A stretch of 64,000 nucleotides of DNA, taken from an uncultured Saprospiraceae bacterium (GTDB lineage: Bacteria; Bacteroidota; Bacteroidia; Chitinophagales; Saprospiraceae). The notes under the pieces were generated by a model. That model was not told the DNA's origin, searched no databases, and saw nothing but the letters and a program-made list of their open reading frames with translations. The DNA lies in contig CALIZI010000021.1 in the NCBI GenBank assembly GCA_938028705.1, positions 35,382 through 99,381 of the forward strand, given 5' to 3'. This document shows, piece by piece, positions 24,463-33,213 of this stretch (the stretch's first letter is position 1; each line of letters opens with the position of its first letter). The translations under genes were made by a program, and so were the position numbers.

Positions 24463-25386
24463 ATGCAGGTCATCAAAGGCGGTTTATTGACAACCATACA
24501 AGACGGCGGACGGCATGGATACCGAAAATTGGGTATTCCGCAGTCGGGCGTGTTGGATAGTCGCGCACATCGACAAGCCAATTGGCTGGTGAATAATCCT
24601 CCCGATGCGCCTGTCTTGGAATGTACTTTGCAAGGTGGAATTTTTCGTTTTGAAAGGGCGGCAGTCGTAGCGATTACGGGAGCGGATATGTCAGCTACAT
24701 TGAATGATATACCTTGTCCAATGAACCGGAGTATTACAGTAGCAGCAGGTGATGTGCTGTCACTCGGCTACGCACACGCAGGCATACGCACTTACGTAGG
24801 CATACAAGGAGTGCCTGATATTCAGCAAGTTATGGAAAGTTACTCAACTTATACTATGGGTGGATTTGGTGGTTTTGAAGGACGTGCATTGCAGACAGGA
24901 GACACATTGGAATGGGGAAGTGACACACCGAAAAACCCTAATCGGGTATTGCCCGAACATGTTTTGCCACATTTTTATATTCAAAAAAACATTATCCGAA
25001 TCATGCACGGACCGGAATGGGAACGTCTCTCTCCTACCGCACAGCAATTATTGCAAAATACATTTTATACCATACACACGGATAGTAATCGAATGGGGAT
25101 TCGACTGCAAGGAGCAGCCCTTTCATTGGCAGATGATTTTTTGATGTCCTCCTCCGCTACATTGCCGGGTACAGTACAGCTTCCGCCCAACGGACAACCT
25201 ATCGTACTCATGCACGACGGGCAAACGACAGGCGGCTACCCACGCATTGCAAAGGTGATAGAGACAGACTTAGGACGCTTGGCACAGATACCGCCGCATG
25301 GTAGTTTATCTTTCAGATTGGTGAATGAACAGGAGGCAAGAAGATTGATTTTATATAAAAAAGAGGTTTACGATGATCAGTCGTAA
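24463..25386 (+). CDS. pxpC: 5-oxoprolinase subunit C (KipA family), isolated
   Basis: 307 residues of the biotin-dependent carboxyltransferase/KipA family: MQVIKGGLLTTIQDGGRHGY, the GIPQSGVLDSRAHRQANWLV core, CTLQGGIFRF, ITGADMSATLND and MSSSATLPGTVQLPPNGQPI. In bacteria PxpC acts with PxpA and PxpB to hydrolyse 5-oxoproline, a damage product of glutamine and glutamate, to glutamate with ATP. The expected partners are not adjacent: rfbA lies divergently upstream and oligopeptidase B convergently downstream. Either the other subunits lie elsewhere or this copy has another role. Confidence 0.9.
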   Translation: MQVIKGGLLTTIQDGGRHGYRKLGIPQSGVLDSRAHRQANWLVNNPPDAPVLECTLQGGIFRFERAAVVAITGADMSATLNDIPCPMNRSITVAAGDVLSLGYAHAGIRTYVGIQGVPDIQQVMESYSTYTMGGFGGFEGRALQTGDTLEWGSDTPKNPNRVLPEHVLPHFYIQKNIIRIMHGPEWERLSPTAQQLLQNTFYTIHTDSNRMGIRLQGAALSLADDFLMSSSATLPGTVQLPPNGQPIVLMHDGQTTGGYPRIAKVIETDLGRLAQIPPHGSLSFRLVNEQEARRLILYKKEVYDDQS

Positions 25387-25392
25387 ACCTCT
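25363..25392. terminator. Hairpin overlapping the pxpC stop codon
   Basis: The stem gaggtttacga/tcgtaaacctc spans the last codons and stop of pxpC. It is 11 bp and perfect, but lacks a U-run. It fits the local habit of palindromes starting at stop codons. Confidence 0.55.
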
Positions 25393-25786
25393 AACTTTGA
25401 GTTAAGAATTTTGCGTTGAATTGTCTTTACAACTCTCTGAAAAAATCTTGTTGTTGGATTGTAATTATAAAGTATAACTGTGTAATTGAATTGATGTCTG
25501 CAATAAGCAGGTATTATTTATAAATTCTTTTTCATTCTTATCGTTTTTGTGACATCACACATTCTAACTTTTTTTTACAATCAACTATTTTTCAGTTAAT
25601 TAAGAGCATTTTATGTATGTATTTGAATATAATTAATACAAAGCCTTAATGTCGTAAAAATCATTTTAATTTGAGTAAAATAAACTGATATACTTAATGT
25701 TTTTTAATACCAAAATTTGATATTCAACTTTAAATACAATATTAAAAAAAACATTTTAAATGTTCAAATATTTTCTGAAAATAAAT
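25393..25786. other. AT-rich spacer, nothing recognised
   Basis: About 390 bp between convergent genes with low GC. I see no coding frame, hairpin or repeat in it. Confidence 0.5.
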
Positions 25787-27904
25787 TCAATTTTTGATAT
25801 TCTCCCCCACTTTATCAATAACAAAAGCATACTCAAAAGCCACTTCTTTTAGTCGTTCATACCGCCCTGACGCACCGCCATGCCCTGCATCCATATTTGT
25901 TTTCAGAATCAGGGTATTGTCATCGGTTTTCATTTGGCGCAGTTTGGCAGTCCACTTGGCAGGCTCCCAATATTGCACACGCGGGTCGTTCAATCCGGCA
26001 GTGACCAGCATATTTGGATAGTCTTTTGCTTCCACATTATCGTAGGGCGAGTAAGACTTCATATAATCATAATACTCCTTATTTTTCGGGTTGCCCCATT
26101 CTTCATATTCTATGACGGTCAGCGGAATGGTCTCATCGAGCATCGTATTGATGACATCCACAAAAGGTACATCAGCCACCACCGCCGCGAAGAGGTCGGG
26201 GCGCATATTGGTCACAGCTCCCATGAGCAAGCCCCCCGCACTGCCGCCTTGTATGGCAAGTCGCTCGCGGGTGGTATATTTTTCCTTAATCATGGTTTCT
26301 GCACAAGCAATAAAATCTGTAAACGTATTCTTTTTATTCAGATATTTTCCATCCTCGTACCATTTTCTACCCATCTCGCTACCGCCTCGTATGTGGGCAA
26401 GTGCATATACAAAACCTCTGTCGAGGAGACTGATACGGGCAGAGCTAAACGCAGGGTCGTAGCTGTATCCATACGAACCGTAGCCTTGCAAATAACAAGG
26501 GTTTTTACCATTCTTTTTCAAGCCTTTTTTGTAAGCAATCGAGATCGGTACTTTTGTACCGTCTTTGGCAGTGGCAAAGGCTCGTTCCGTCACATAATCG
26601 CTCTTATCATAACCGCCAAGCACCTCATATTCTTTTTTTAATATAAATTTTTCACTATTCATATCGTAATCATACACAGTGCGTGGGGTGATAGGCGACG
26701 AGTAAGTGAAGCGCACCAGACTGGTATTAAAATCGGGATTTTCACTTCCCCAGTAGGTATAAACGGGTTCAGGGAATTTTACTTCATGTTGTGTATCATC
26801 TTTGAAATTAATAATAGAAATATTTTTAAAACCACCTTTTCTGCCATAGACCACCAAGTGATTTTTGAAGGCTTCCGTAGCATCAATCAAGACCTTATCA
26901 TCATGTGCAATAAACTCCTTCCAATACTTTCTGGCAGTCTTATTCACAGGCGTTTTCATCACTTTAAAATTGAGGGCATTATCGTTGGTCACAATATAAA
27001 AATCATCGCCATGATGCGTGACACTATACTCCTCATTTTGTTGGCGCGGCGCAAATATTTTGAACCTTCCAGTAGGTTTATCCGCATCCAGATACCGATA
27101 CTCTGTCGTCACCTGACTACCTAGACCGATATAAATATATTGTCCGCTTTTGCTTTTGGAAACTCCCAAAAAGTAAGCGTCATCCTTTTCTTCATAGACC
27201 AGCTTGTCATTCTTCGCCCCCAATTTGTGCCGATACAATTGGTAAGGACGACGCGCCGGATCGAGCATCGTATAAAAGAAAGTTTTATTATCATTTGCCC
27301 ATGCTATCGCCCCGCCCGTAGATTTAATTTCATCGGCAAGCACTTCACCCGTTTCAAGATTTTTGACATAAATATCGTACTGCTCCGAACCGTCATAATC
27401 CACCGAATATGCCAACAATTTATGGTCATCGCTCACACTAAAACTACGGATTCTGAAATATTCTTTACCTTCTGCAAGTTGATTGCCGTCCAGCAAAACC
27501 TCCTCGTCAGTTTCCAAATTTCCTTTTTTACGACAATAAATACTATAATTTTTCCCTTCTTCGGTCCGCGAATAATAGTAATAATTATCCTCCTGCACCG
27601 GCACCGAAAGGTCTGTCTCCTGAATCCGTCCGACCATTTCATCATACAGTTTTTCCTGCAATTTTTTAGTATGTGCGGTCAGCTTTTCCATATACACATT
27701 TTCAGCATTTAAGTAATCTATAACTTCCTGATTCTCTTTCTCTCGCAACCAGTAATAGTTATCCACACGCACATCGCCATGCGTGGTATCTCTGTGTTCA
27801 ACAATCTTTGCTTTGGGCGTATCCATATTTTTTTCCCTTTTATTTGGCTGACATGCCGTACAAGCCAGCAAGCCACATACAATGAGTAAATTTAATCGCT
27901 TCAT
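25787..27904 (-). CDS. Oligopeptidase B, lipoprotein form
   Basis: 705 residues from the ATG at 27904, preferred over 27934 because it starts a lipoprotein signal (MKRLNLLIVCGLLACTAC, Cys18). An N-terminal propeller region begins with HRDTTHGDVRVDNYYWLREK, the usual S9A opening. The catalytic domain carries the nucleophile GGSAGGLLMG (Ser ~554), the GLNDPRVQYWEPAKW strand with the Asp, and His in NMDAGHGGASGRY (~671). LDETIPLTVIEYEEWGNP is diagnostic for oligopeptidase B. It cleaves short peptides after basic residues, here probably in the periplasm. It is a single-gene unit with DNA-level spacing on both sides. Confidence 0.92.
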   Translation of the reverse strand: MKRLNLLIVCGLLACTACQPNKREKNMDTPKAKIVEHRDTTHGDVRVDNYYWLREKENQEVIDYLNAENVYMEKLTAHTKKLQEKLYDEMVGRIQETDLSVPVQEDNYYYYSRTEEGKNYSIYCRKKGNLETDEEVLLDGNQLAEGKEYFRIRSFSVSDDHKLLAYSVDYDGSEQYDIYVKNLETGEVLADEIKSTGGAIAWANDNKTFFYTMLDPARRPYQLYRHKLGAKNDKLVYEEKDDAYFLGVSKSKSGQYIYIGLGSQVTTEYRYLDADKPTGRFKIFAPRQQNEEYSVTHHGDDFYIVTNDNALNFKVMKTPVNKTARKYWKEFIAHDDKVLIDATEAFKNHLVVYGRKGGFKNISIINFKDDTQHEVKFPEPVYTYWGSENPDFNTSLVRFTYSSPITPRTVYDYDMNSEKFILKKEYEVLGGYDKSDYVTERAFATAKDGTKVPISIAYKKGLKKNGKNPCYLQGYGSYGYSYDPAFSSARISLLDRGFVYALAHIRGGSEMGRKWYEDGKYLNKKNTFTDFIACAETMIKEKYTTRERLAIQGGSAGGLLMGAVTNMRPDLFAAVVADVPFVDVINTMLDETIPLTVIEYEEWGNPKNKEYYDYMKSYSPYDNVEAKDYPNMLVTAGLNDPRVQYWEPAKWTAKLRQMKTDDNTLILKTNMDAGHGGASGRYERLKEVAFEYAFVIDKVGENIKN

Positions 27905-28019
27905 AATGAGTCCTTTTTTCCTTCCAAAATTCAAGAACGGTCAAGATGCAACATTTATAGCAAAAATGAAAACATATAGTGAAAATTGTATTGATGTGTT
28001 GTAGTGTTAATGTCTTCAA

Positions 28020-28048
28020 GTTGTCGAACACTCCAACACATATATTTG
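28020..28048 (+). promoter_or_regulatory. Bacteroidota-type promoter for the 28105 lipoprotein gene
   Basis: TTG near 28021 and TATATTTG at 28041-28048 fit the -33/-7 pattern. A start of transcription near 28055 would leave a leader of about 50 nt. Confidence 0.5.
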
Positions 28049-28104
28049 CATAAAAGCAGAAAAAAGCATAACTTTGATAATACAAAAAAATTAAACATAA
28101 AATC

Positions 28105-28794
28105 ATGAAAAATTTAAAATATTTTATTCCTGCCTTATTATTATTATTTGGTCTCTTAATAACTTCTTGTCAGAAAGAAACAATTGATGACCTACCTGTA
28201 ATCGAAGTTGAGTCTGCTTTGGATTTTGCTTATCGCTATGCCAACGGTACAGAAGCAACACACCAAGCCAACCACATCAATGACTACATCAACAACTGCC
28301 AAGATGCAGATTTTGTCAATACCATTCAAGATACCAACGAAGCGATGACCTTCAGTGGTTTTGATTATTTCGATGCCTCAAAAGTTTATACGTCCAATGA
28401 TGTCTTATTCTACCCCGTACTGCGAAGCGGTGAACAAAACAGTGGTTTCCTCAACCTGTGTATGCCTTTTTACCTGACCGACAAGCCCGGCGAAGAACCG
28501 ATTATCCTCATGGAAGGACCCGGCGTGACAGCCATAGGCATCCTCACCGACCTGTTTAATGGCAGTGCCGGTGGTGGCAGAGGTGGTGACGACATCACCC
28601 CAATTATTGTCAACAATCCCGGCATGGGCTCATTTGCTTCCAGTTATTCCGCTTCATACCTCACCAAAAACGGAGAAGTGACGATTGACTATACCCGCAA
28701 CGGATATACCAACCGCGAGGGTATCTTACATATAACGGTCAAATCAACCAATGATTACGCCAATATTGACCAATCATGGTTGATCAAATACTAA
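28105..28794 (+). CDS. Predicted lipoprotein, unknown function
   Basis: 229 residues. Signal MKNLKYFIPALLLLFGLLITSC, with lipid Cys22. The mature part starts QKETIDDLPVIEVESALDFA and is mixed alpha/beta, with a Gly-rich stretch (GSAGGGRGGDD, about 152-162) and a beta-rich end (YTRNGYTNREGILHITVKS). No known domain is recognised. It has its own promoter and a clear intrinsic terminator, so it is a single-gene unit. A surface or periplasmic role is likely. Confidence 0.8.
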   Translation: MKNLKYFIPALLLLFGLLITSCQKETIDDLPVIEVESALDFAYRYANGTEATHQANHINDYINNCQDADFVNTIQDTNEAMTFSGFDYFDASKVYTSNDVLFYPVLRSGEQNSGFLNLCMPFYLTDKPGEEPIILMEGPGVTAIGILTDLFNGSAGGGRGGDDITPIIVNNPGMGSFASSYSASYLTKNGEVTIDYTRNGYTNREGILHITVKSTNDYANIDQSWLIKY

Positions 28795-28821
28795 GTTTGG
28801 AGGATTGAGAAATCAATCGAA

Positions 28822-28851
28822 GGGCTGTCTCACAAAGGCAGTCCTTTTTTT
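28822..28851 (+). terminator. Intrinsic terminator of the 28105 lipoprotein gene
   Basis: An 8-bp GC-rich stem, gggctgtc/ggcagtcc, with a 7-nt loop, is followed directly by seven T's. It lies about 27 bp past the stop codon. Confidence 0.85.
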
Positions 28852-28928
28852 ATTTATTATGCCCGCAGTTTGTTAGTCCGCAGACCGATAAACTGTGGAC
28901 TGTTTTTAAAAAAACATTTATCAAAATA

Positions 28929-28959
28929 TTGGACACACCGTTAAAAATACCTATCTTTG
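28929..28959 (+). promoter_or_regulatory. Promoter of rplY
   Basis: TTGG at 28929-28932 and TATCTTTG at 28952-28959, 19 bp apart, are a near-ideal Bacteroidota -33/-7 pair. It predicts a leader of about 45 nt before the rplY ATG. Confidence 0.7.
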
Positions 28960-29011
28960 CACGCCTTTTATAAAACGAGGTTATTTTCAAGACATTAAAA
29001 CGATAAAAATA

Positions 29012-29656
29012 ATGGATTCAGTTGCTATAACAGGTACGGCAAGAACCGTGCTTGGCAAAAAAGCTACCAAAGCCGTAAGAAATGAGGGTCATATCCCTTG
29101 CAATATATACGGAGGTAAAGAGAACGTTCATTTCTCTGCTCCTGTCAATGCTTTTAAAAGCCTTATTTACACCCCCAATTTCAAATTGGCGGAAATCACT
29201 GTGGGTGCTGACAAACATACTGCGATTGTCAAAGAAATTCAAAGTCATCCGGTGACAGATAATATTCTGCACATTGATTTTGTAGAATTGGTGCCGGGCA
29301 AAACGCTCAAAGCGCAAGTGCCGGTACGTTTGGTCGGGCAGTCTGTCGGTGCCAAAACAGGTGGTGTTGTGATACAAAAACTGCGTCGTGCAGATGTAAA
29401 AACAACACCGGAAAAATTGATAGATGCTATTGAAGTTGATGTTACCCCCTTAGAATTGGGTGACTCTGTACGTGTTCGCGATATTGAGGCAATTGAAGGA
29501 ATAGAGGTACTCAACTCTCCCGGCTCCCCAATCGCCAGTGTAGAAATTCCACGTTCTGTACGTAGTTTGGCAGCGGAAGAAGCGGCAGAAGCAGAAGCAG
29601 AAGCGGCAGCAGCAGCAGAAGCGGCAGAAGGCGCAGCGGAAGAAGCAACCGAGTAA
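29012..29656 (+). CDS. rplY: 50S ribosomal protein L25/general stress protein Ctc
   Basis: 214 residues. The N-terminal L25 fold (MDSVAITGTARTVLGKKATK, AVRNEGHIPCNIYGG) binds 5S rRNA. The C-terminal TL5/Ctc domain (ALKAQVPVRLVG-type strand, GVVIQKLRRADVKTTPEKLI) is complete. The last 35 residues are almost only Ala and Glu (EEAAEAEAEAAAAAEAAEG), an acidic extension common in Bacteroidota L25 and probably disordered. It has a strong promoter and an intrinsic terminator, and pth follows in the same direction, a conserved pairing. Confidence 0.95.
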   Translation: MDSVAITGTARTVLGKKATKAVRNEGHIPCNIYGGKENVHFSAPVNAFKSLIYTPNFKLAEITVGADKHTAIVKEIQSHPVTDNILHIDFVELVPGKTLKAQVPVRLVGQSVGAKTGGVVIQKLRRADVKTTPEKLIDAIEVDVTPLELGDSVRVRDIEAIEGIEVLNSPGSPIASVEIPRSVRSLAAEEAAEAEAEAAAAAEAAEGAAEEATE

Positions 29657-29702
29657 AATTCTCAAATTCCAAAACATGGAACTTGAGATACAATATATAT
29701 TC

Positions 29703-29739
29703 AAAAAAGAGGCTGTTTTTATAAACAAGCCTCTTTTTT
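29703..29739 (+). terminator. Intrinsic terminator of rplY
   Basis: The stem aaaaaagaggct/agcctctttttt with a short loop ends in a T-run. It lies about 47 bp after the stop, so rplY and pth are probably separate transcripts. Confidence 0.82.
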
Positions 29740-29744
29740 AGTTG

Positions 29745-30104
29745 AGCGTAGAAAGTGTAGAGTAAAAGAGTTGAGAGTGCGAGAGTAAGGTATTCGCTTA
29801 TATGTATTAAGCGGTGAAAAATGTAAAATCCCGTCATTCGTCGGGACAAGTTGTAAAACACAAAATGTAAAAGTGTCGATAGTACATGAAGTTATTTATT
29901 TTTAAATTGCTATATGTTTAAAAATTTAAAAATCAACTTATTGTTAAAAAACATTCACGTTATACACTTTTACATTTTACATTTATTATTTTATATTACA
30001 ATAAAGATTTTCACCTTATAGTACAGATGAGCGAAGGTATTTATAATACGCGAAATATAACTACACACTCTATACTCTCACACTCTTTTACTCTACACTC
30101 TAAA
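29745..30104. repeat. Nested imperfect palindrome between rplY and pth (about 360 bp)
   Basis: The outer arms (agtgtagagtaaaagagt at 29755 and actcttttactctacactct at 30084) pair imperfectly. Inside them aaggtattcgct pairs with agcgaaggtattt by an inverted match. Further in, aaaatgtaaaagtgtcgata (29861) pairs with acacttttacattttacatt (29958). A small CCCG...CGGG hairpin sits in the left arm at 29830. No coding frame is credible, although the leftmost pth ATG (30027) lies inside it. The words also occur in other spacers. Confidence 0.75.
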
Positions 30105-30107
30105 TTT

Positions 30108-30725
30108 ATGTCTTTTTTACAGAACATCATTCAACGTTTTTTTCCACCTTCAGAACCGGATCCTTTGAAATATCTTATCGTTGGTTTGGGCAATATGGGT
30201 GCGGAGTACGATGATACCCGCCATAATGCAGGCTTTTTGGTTGCCGATAAATTGGCACAAGAATTTGAAGTTCCCTTCAAAGACAGTCGCTTGGGCTTCA
30301 CCACCCAATTCAAGCACAAAGGGCGCACTTTCTGTCTGCTCAAACCCACTACTTACATGAACCTCAGTGGTAAAGCCGTTCAATATTGGCTCACCAAACA
30401 CAATATCAAACCCGACAATTTGTTGGTGGTGGTAGATGATTTGAATCTTGATTTTGGGGTATTGCGCTTGCGTGGAAAAGGTAGTGACGGCGGACACAAC
30501 GGCTTAAAAGACATCAATAAAATGCTCGGAACCAATAAGTATGCCCGTTTGCGCTTTGGTATTGGTGATGATTTTAATAAAGGCAGGCAAATCGACTATG
30601 TACTCGGAAAATGGACAGACGAAGAGCAGGACAAACTACCCGCTATCACCAAACGTGCCTCTGAAATGGTCAAAAGTTTTGGCACTATCGGCTTACAATT
30701 TACGATGAATCAGTTTAATAAGTAG
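30108..30725 (+). CDS. pth: Peptidyl-tRNA hydrolase
   Basis: 205 residues from the ATG at 30108, chosen because the family begins about 20 residues before YLIVGLGN, and because the in-frame ATG at 30027 would translate palindrome DNA. Signatures are [21 protein letters not shown] (catalytic His and Asn), [42 protein letters not shown] (catalytic Asp) and ARLRFGIG. It recycles peptidyl-tRNAs released from stalled ribosomes, and is cytoplasmic and essential. It forms the usual pair with rplY. The stop codon is the first base of a long palindrome. Confidence 0.95.
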   Translation: MSFLQNIIQRFFPPSEPDPLKYLIVGLGNMGAEYDDTRHNAGFLVADKLAQEFEVPFKDSRLGFTTQFKHKGRTFCLLKPTTYMNLSGKAVQYWLTKHNIKPDNLLVVVDDLNLDFGVLRLRGKGSDGGHNGLKDINKMLGTNKYARLRFGIGDDFNKGRQIDYVLGKWTDEEQDKLPAITKRASEMVKSFGTIGLQFTMNQFNK

Positions 30726-30828
30726 TGTTGTGGTGTTGTAGTATTGTAGTGTCGTGGTATCGTAGTGTAAATGATATATATAACTATAACACTACGATAC
30801 TACAACACCACGATACCACAACACTACT
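30722..30828. repeat. Imperfect palindrome joining two stop codons (GTTGTGGTGTTGTAG word)
   Basis: The arms gtagtgttgtggtgttgtag and its near complement cacgataccacaacactac run from the pth stop to the stop of the convergent gene, with a short AT loop. It can act as a two-way terminator. The same word family forms the palindromes at 48941-49040 and 49381-49475. Confidence 0.8.
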
Positions 30829-31687
30829 TCTTCACAAAACGAGTCGTCAGTACCTGATTATCTTTAGTCAATCGTACCAAATACGTTCCTGTATTTAGGT
30901 CATTGACCTCAAATCTTTCTTGATTCGCTCCTAAAGTAAGGTTCACTGTGCGGGTGGCGGCTACACGACCTTGCAAGTCCATGATTTCTGTCAATACATC
31001 ACCCGAAAATGCACTTTCTATATTCAAATTCAGTAGATCGGCTACCGGATTCGGATATACATGCACACGTGCATCAAGTTGAGTGGCATTAAAAATACCA
31101 ACGGTGCGCTCTGTCAAATTCAGCGTTGCTGTTGAGCCGCCGTCATTGGAGTTCATGCTGTTGCCGTCCACTCCTGTACTTGCCGAATAAAAGGTCACAC
31201 TACCCGACCCTTCTGCCGGAGCTGTCCATTTGATTTCAAATACATTTGTGCTTGACGGTTCGCTGTGTTCGGCATAACTTCTGTTTGTAGTGTTTGCCGT
31301 TGCGATTTGTACGCTGGTGCCGGGGCTTGACCAACCGTTCACATCACTCTCATCACTATCCACCAAACTCACCATCTGGAAACCGTAAGCCGCCGCATCG
31401 TTATTCATGTCATTTACAGTAACTTTTACATCGTAAGTTGCATCGGCTACATAATCCGTTACGGGCATATTCGTACCTTCTTCAAATACTTCAATATCCA
31501 TAGTGACCTGCAGTGGACCACTATGACAGGTCTGGCAGGTCCATGCCGTACCTCCACTCGCTTCCACATCTCCCGGCGCACCGGTATAACCCTGATTTTG
31601 GGTCGCTGCCGGACCACCAGAGTATCCCGTCAACAATAAACTAAGTGCCAATGCACTCATTAAGGTGTAAATAATTCTTAACTTCAT
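30824..31687 (-). CDS. Choice-of-anchor V-type surface protein with CxxCH motif and T9SS tail
   Basis: 287 residues from the ATG at 31687. Signal MKLRIIYTLMSALALSLLLT; the mature part starts GYSGGPAATQNQGYTGAPGD and has a heme c-type site, CQTCH (Cys51-His55), typical of this Bacteroidota domain family. A beta-sandwich (TYDVKVTVNDMNNDAAAYGF, FEIKWTAPAEGSGSVTFYSA) precedes a T9SS sorting tail (VYPNPVADLLNLNIESAFSG ... TGTYLVRLTKDN). Whether heme is really attached is unknown; one CxxCH could serve electron transfer at the cell surface. A family 1 element starts 44 bp upstream of the ATG and may supply or disturb its promoter. Confidence 0.85.
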   Translation of the reverse strand: MKLRIIYTLMSALALSLLLTGYSGGPAATQNQGYTGAPGDVEASGGTAWTCQTCHSGPLQVTMDIEVFEEGTNMPVTDYVADATYDVKVTVNDMNNDAAAYGFQMVSLVDSDESDVNGWSSPGTSVQIATANTTNRSYAEHSEPSSTNVFEIKWTAPAEGSGSVTFYSASTGVDGNSMNSNDGGSTATLNLTERTVGIFNATQLDARVHVYPNPVADLLNLNIESAFSGDVLTEIMDLQGRVAATRTVNLTLGANQERFEVNDLNTGTYLVRLTKDNQVLTTRFVKK

Positions 31688-31731
31688 AGCTATTTTTTTT
31701 ATAATTAAATAATATTTTATTTGCAAGGTAC

Positions 31732-31944
31732 CTTGACAATGTCATGTTCTATTTTTATTTAATGTATTTGGCATTTTACTCTTGAATTTGGGCTAAAACT
31801 CGTCTGACATTTTCAAAATTCACCGATGATGTCATATTTTTTCAGCAATATTTAAATGTCTGACGAGTTTTAGCCCAAATTCGGAAAAAATACCCCATGT
31901 TAAACACAAACATATTTTTATTTTTAAAACATAACATTGTCAAG
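31732..31944. mobile_element. Family 1 palindromic element, copy 2 (213 bp, inverted relative to copies 1 and 3)
   Basis: Termini CTTGACAATG and CATTGTCAAG, flanked by GTAC (left, 31728-31731) and GCAC (right, 31945-31948). The perfect 28-bp core arms are at 31785-31812 and 31854-31881. Along its length it matches the reverse complement of copy 1. It lies in the spacer upstream of the CxxCH gene (leftward) and of the small membrane protein gene at 32041 (rightward). Confidence 0.85.
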
Positions 31945-32040
31945 GCACAAAATACATCAAGTTTTCTTAACTTCGGTATTCAACATTCAACAAGTTATTC
32001 ATCAATAGTGTTCTCACTATGACTTAATTAACACTACAAT

Positions 32041-32598
32041 ATGTCTTTACCTACACCTTATGGTGGTCAAAATAGAATCAAACTCACCCGGCGTGAATAC
32101 GTAACGTGGATTAGTATCACGATTGGTCTGGTGGCAACTATCTTTTTATTTGCCTTCGAATTGCCACATTTTAATAATACTTTTCATCTGGGAGCTATGT
32201 TTTTGATGACCACTATCATAGCCATATTGACAGGTACAGGTATTATTTTTAAAATAAAAAATACTTTTAAAGGTATAGTAGATACGATTCGCGCCTCTCT
32301 TATGGTTTATTTGGGTTTGATAGTTTTGTTTTTTTTACTTGCCCACTTCTTAAATAGAAACATTACGATAGGCGAAACCCGTACAGAGACCTTTCCTTTT
32401 TTACAACATCAACTGTACAGACAAAGCGACGAAGACCTCGCGAGTGAGCATCTTTTTATGACGTATATTCAGATGGGTAATGATATGAAACGGGTAGTCA
32501 GTCGCGGACCTTTATATCACGAAAACTCCATTGATGGACAAGTCAATATTCCCACAGCAAGAGGATTATTAGGATTTAAAGTGGCAAAAATATATTGA
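32041..32598 (+). CDS. Small membrane protein, three predicted TM helices, unknown function
   Basis: 185 residues, no signal peptide. Three hydrophobic helices at about 25-45 (VTWISITIGLVATIFLFAF), 54-74 (GAMFLMTTIIAILTGTGIIF) and 86-108 (ASLMVYLGLIVLFFLLAHFL), then a soluble C-terminal part (about 110-185) with FLQHQLYRQSDEDLASEHLF. No family is recognised. It has no operon partner, with an element upstream and a 600-bp spacer downstream. Confidence 0.7.
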   Translation: MSLPTPYGGQNRIKLTRREYVTWISITIGLVATIFLFAFELPHFNNTFHLGAMFLMTTIIAILTGTGIIFKIKNTFKGIVDTIRASLMVYLGLIVLFFLLAHFLNRNITIGETRTETFPFLQHQLYRQSDEDLASEHLFMTYIQMGNDMKRVVSRGPLYHENSIDGQVNIPTARGLLGFKVAKIY

Positions 32599-33213
32599 TC
32601 ATTTCATGTCATTGTGCAACGATTTTTATCCATTCATTAGCCGACAAATACAGACTTACAAAAAAGAATTTTGCACATATCTTAATTTTTTAGCTATCGC
32701 AAAAATATTTTTTTATTTTTTTTATCAAAATTTTATTAAATATTTTTAATACATTTTAATACAAAAAAATATTTTTTTTAACTTTAAATTATTGACAATA
32801 AAACAATTATATAATTTCATAAAACAATTATTAAAAATATTTAAATTGTAAAACATTTTGTTAAGAAAAAAATAAAATACCTTGAACACTTGCATCATTT
32901 AAATATTCGCTTCATCTTTGCATCAACAAAAAGACGTTATCCCAATGCAATAGCTTCAGGAAAACGCTACTGCCCAACTACTTACTTCATCAATGTACAA
33001 CATCCACACTACACACTATCAATTCTTGTGCAATCCACTTATGTATTGGCATAAGAAAAAGCAACACCATTAGGAAATAGCTCTGAAAAGGCTTTACCTG
33101 TCCACATAATTCAAGGATAAAAAAACCTTTGTTTTGAAAATGATTTTCATTTTTAAAACAGGTATTTTATATATGATTATTAAATTTTTCCTTAACAAAA
33201 AAATGTATCAAGT
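32599..33213 (+). promoter_or_regulatory. AT-rich spacer with likely promoter, long leader and Fur-box-like palindrome of the haloperoxidase gene
   Basis: A TTGC at 32890 and CATCTTTG at 32913-32920 (19-bp gap) look like a promoter, which gives a leader of about 290 nt. Near its end (33137-33155) lies gaaaatgattttcattttt, a palindrome that matches the Fur box consensus at about 14 of 19 positions. The first 280 bp are very AT-rich with no clear content. Metal or redox control is only inferred. Confidence 0.4.
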
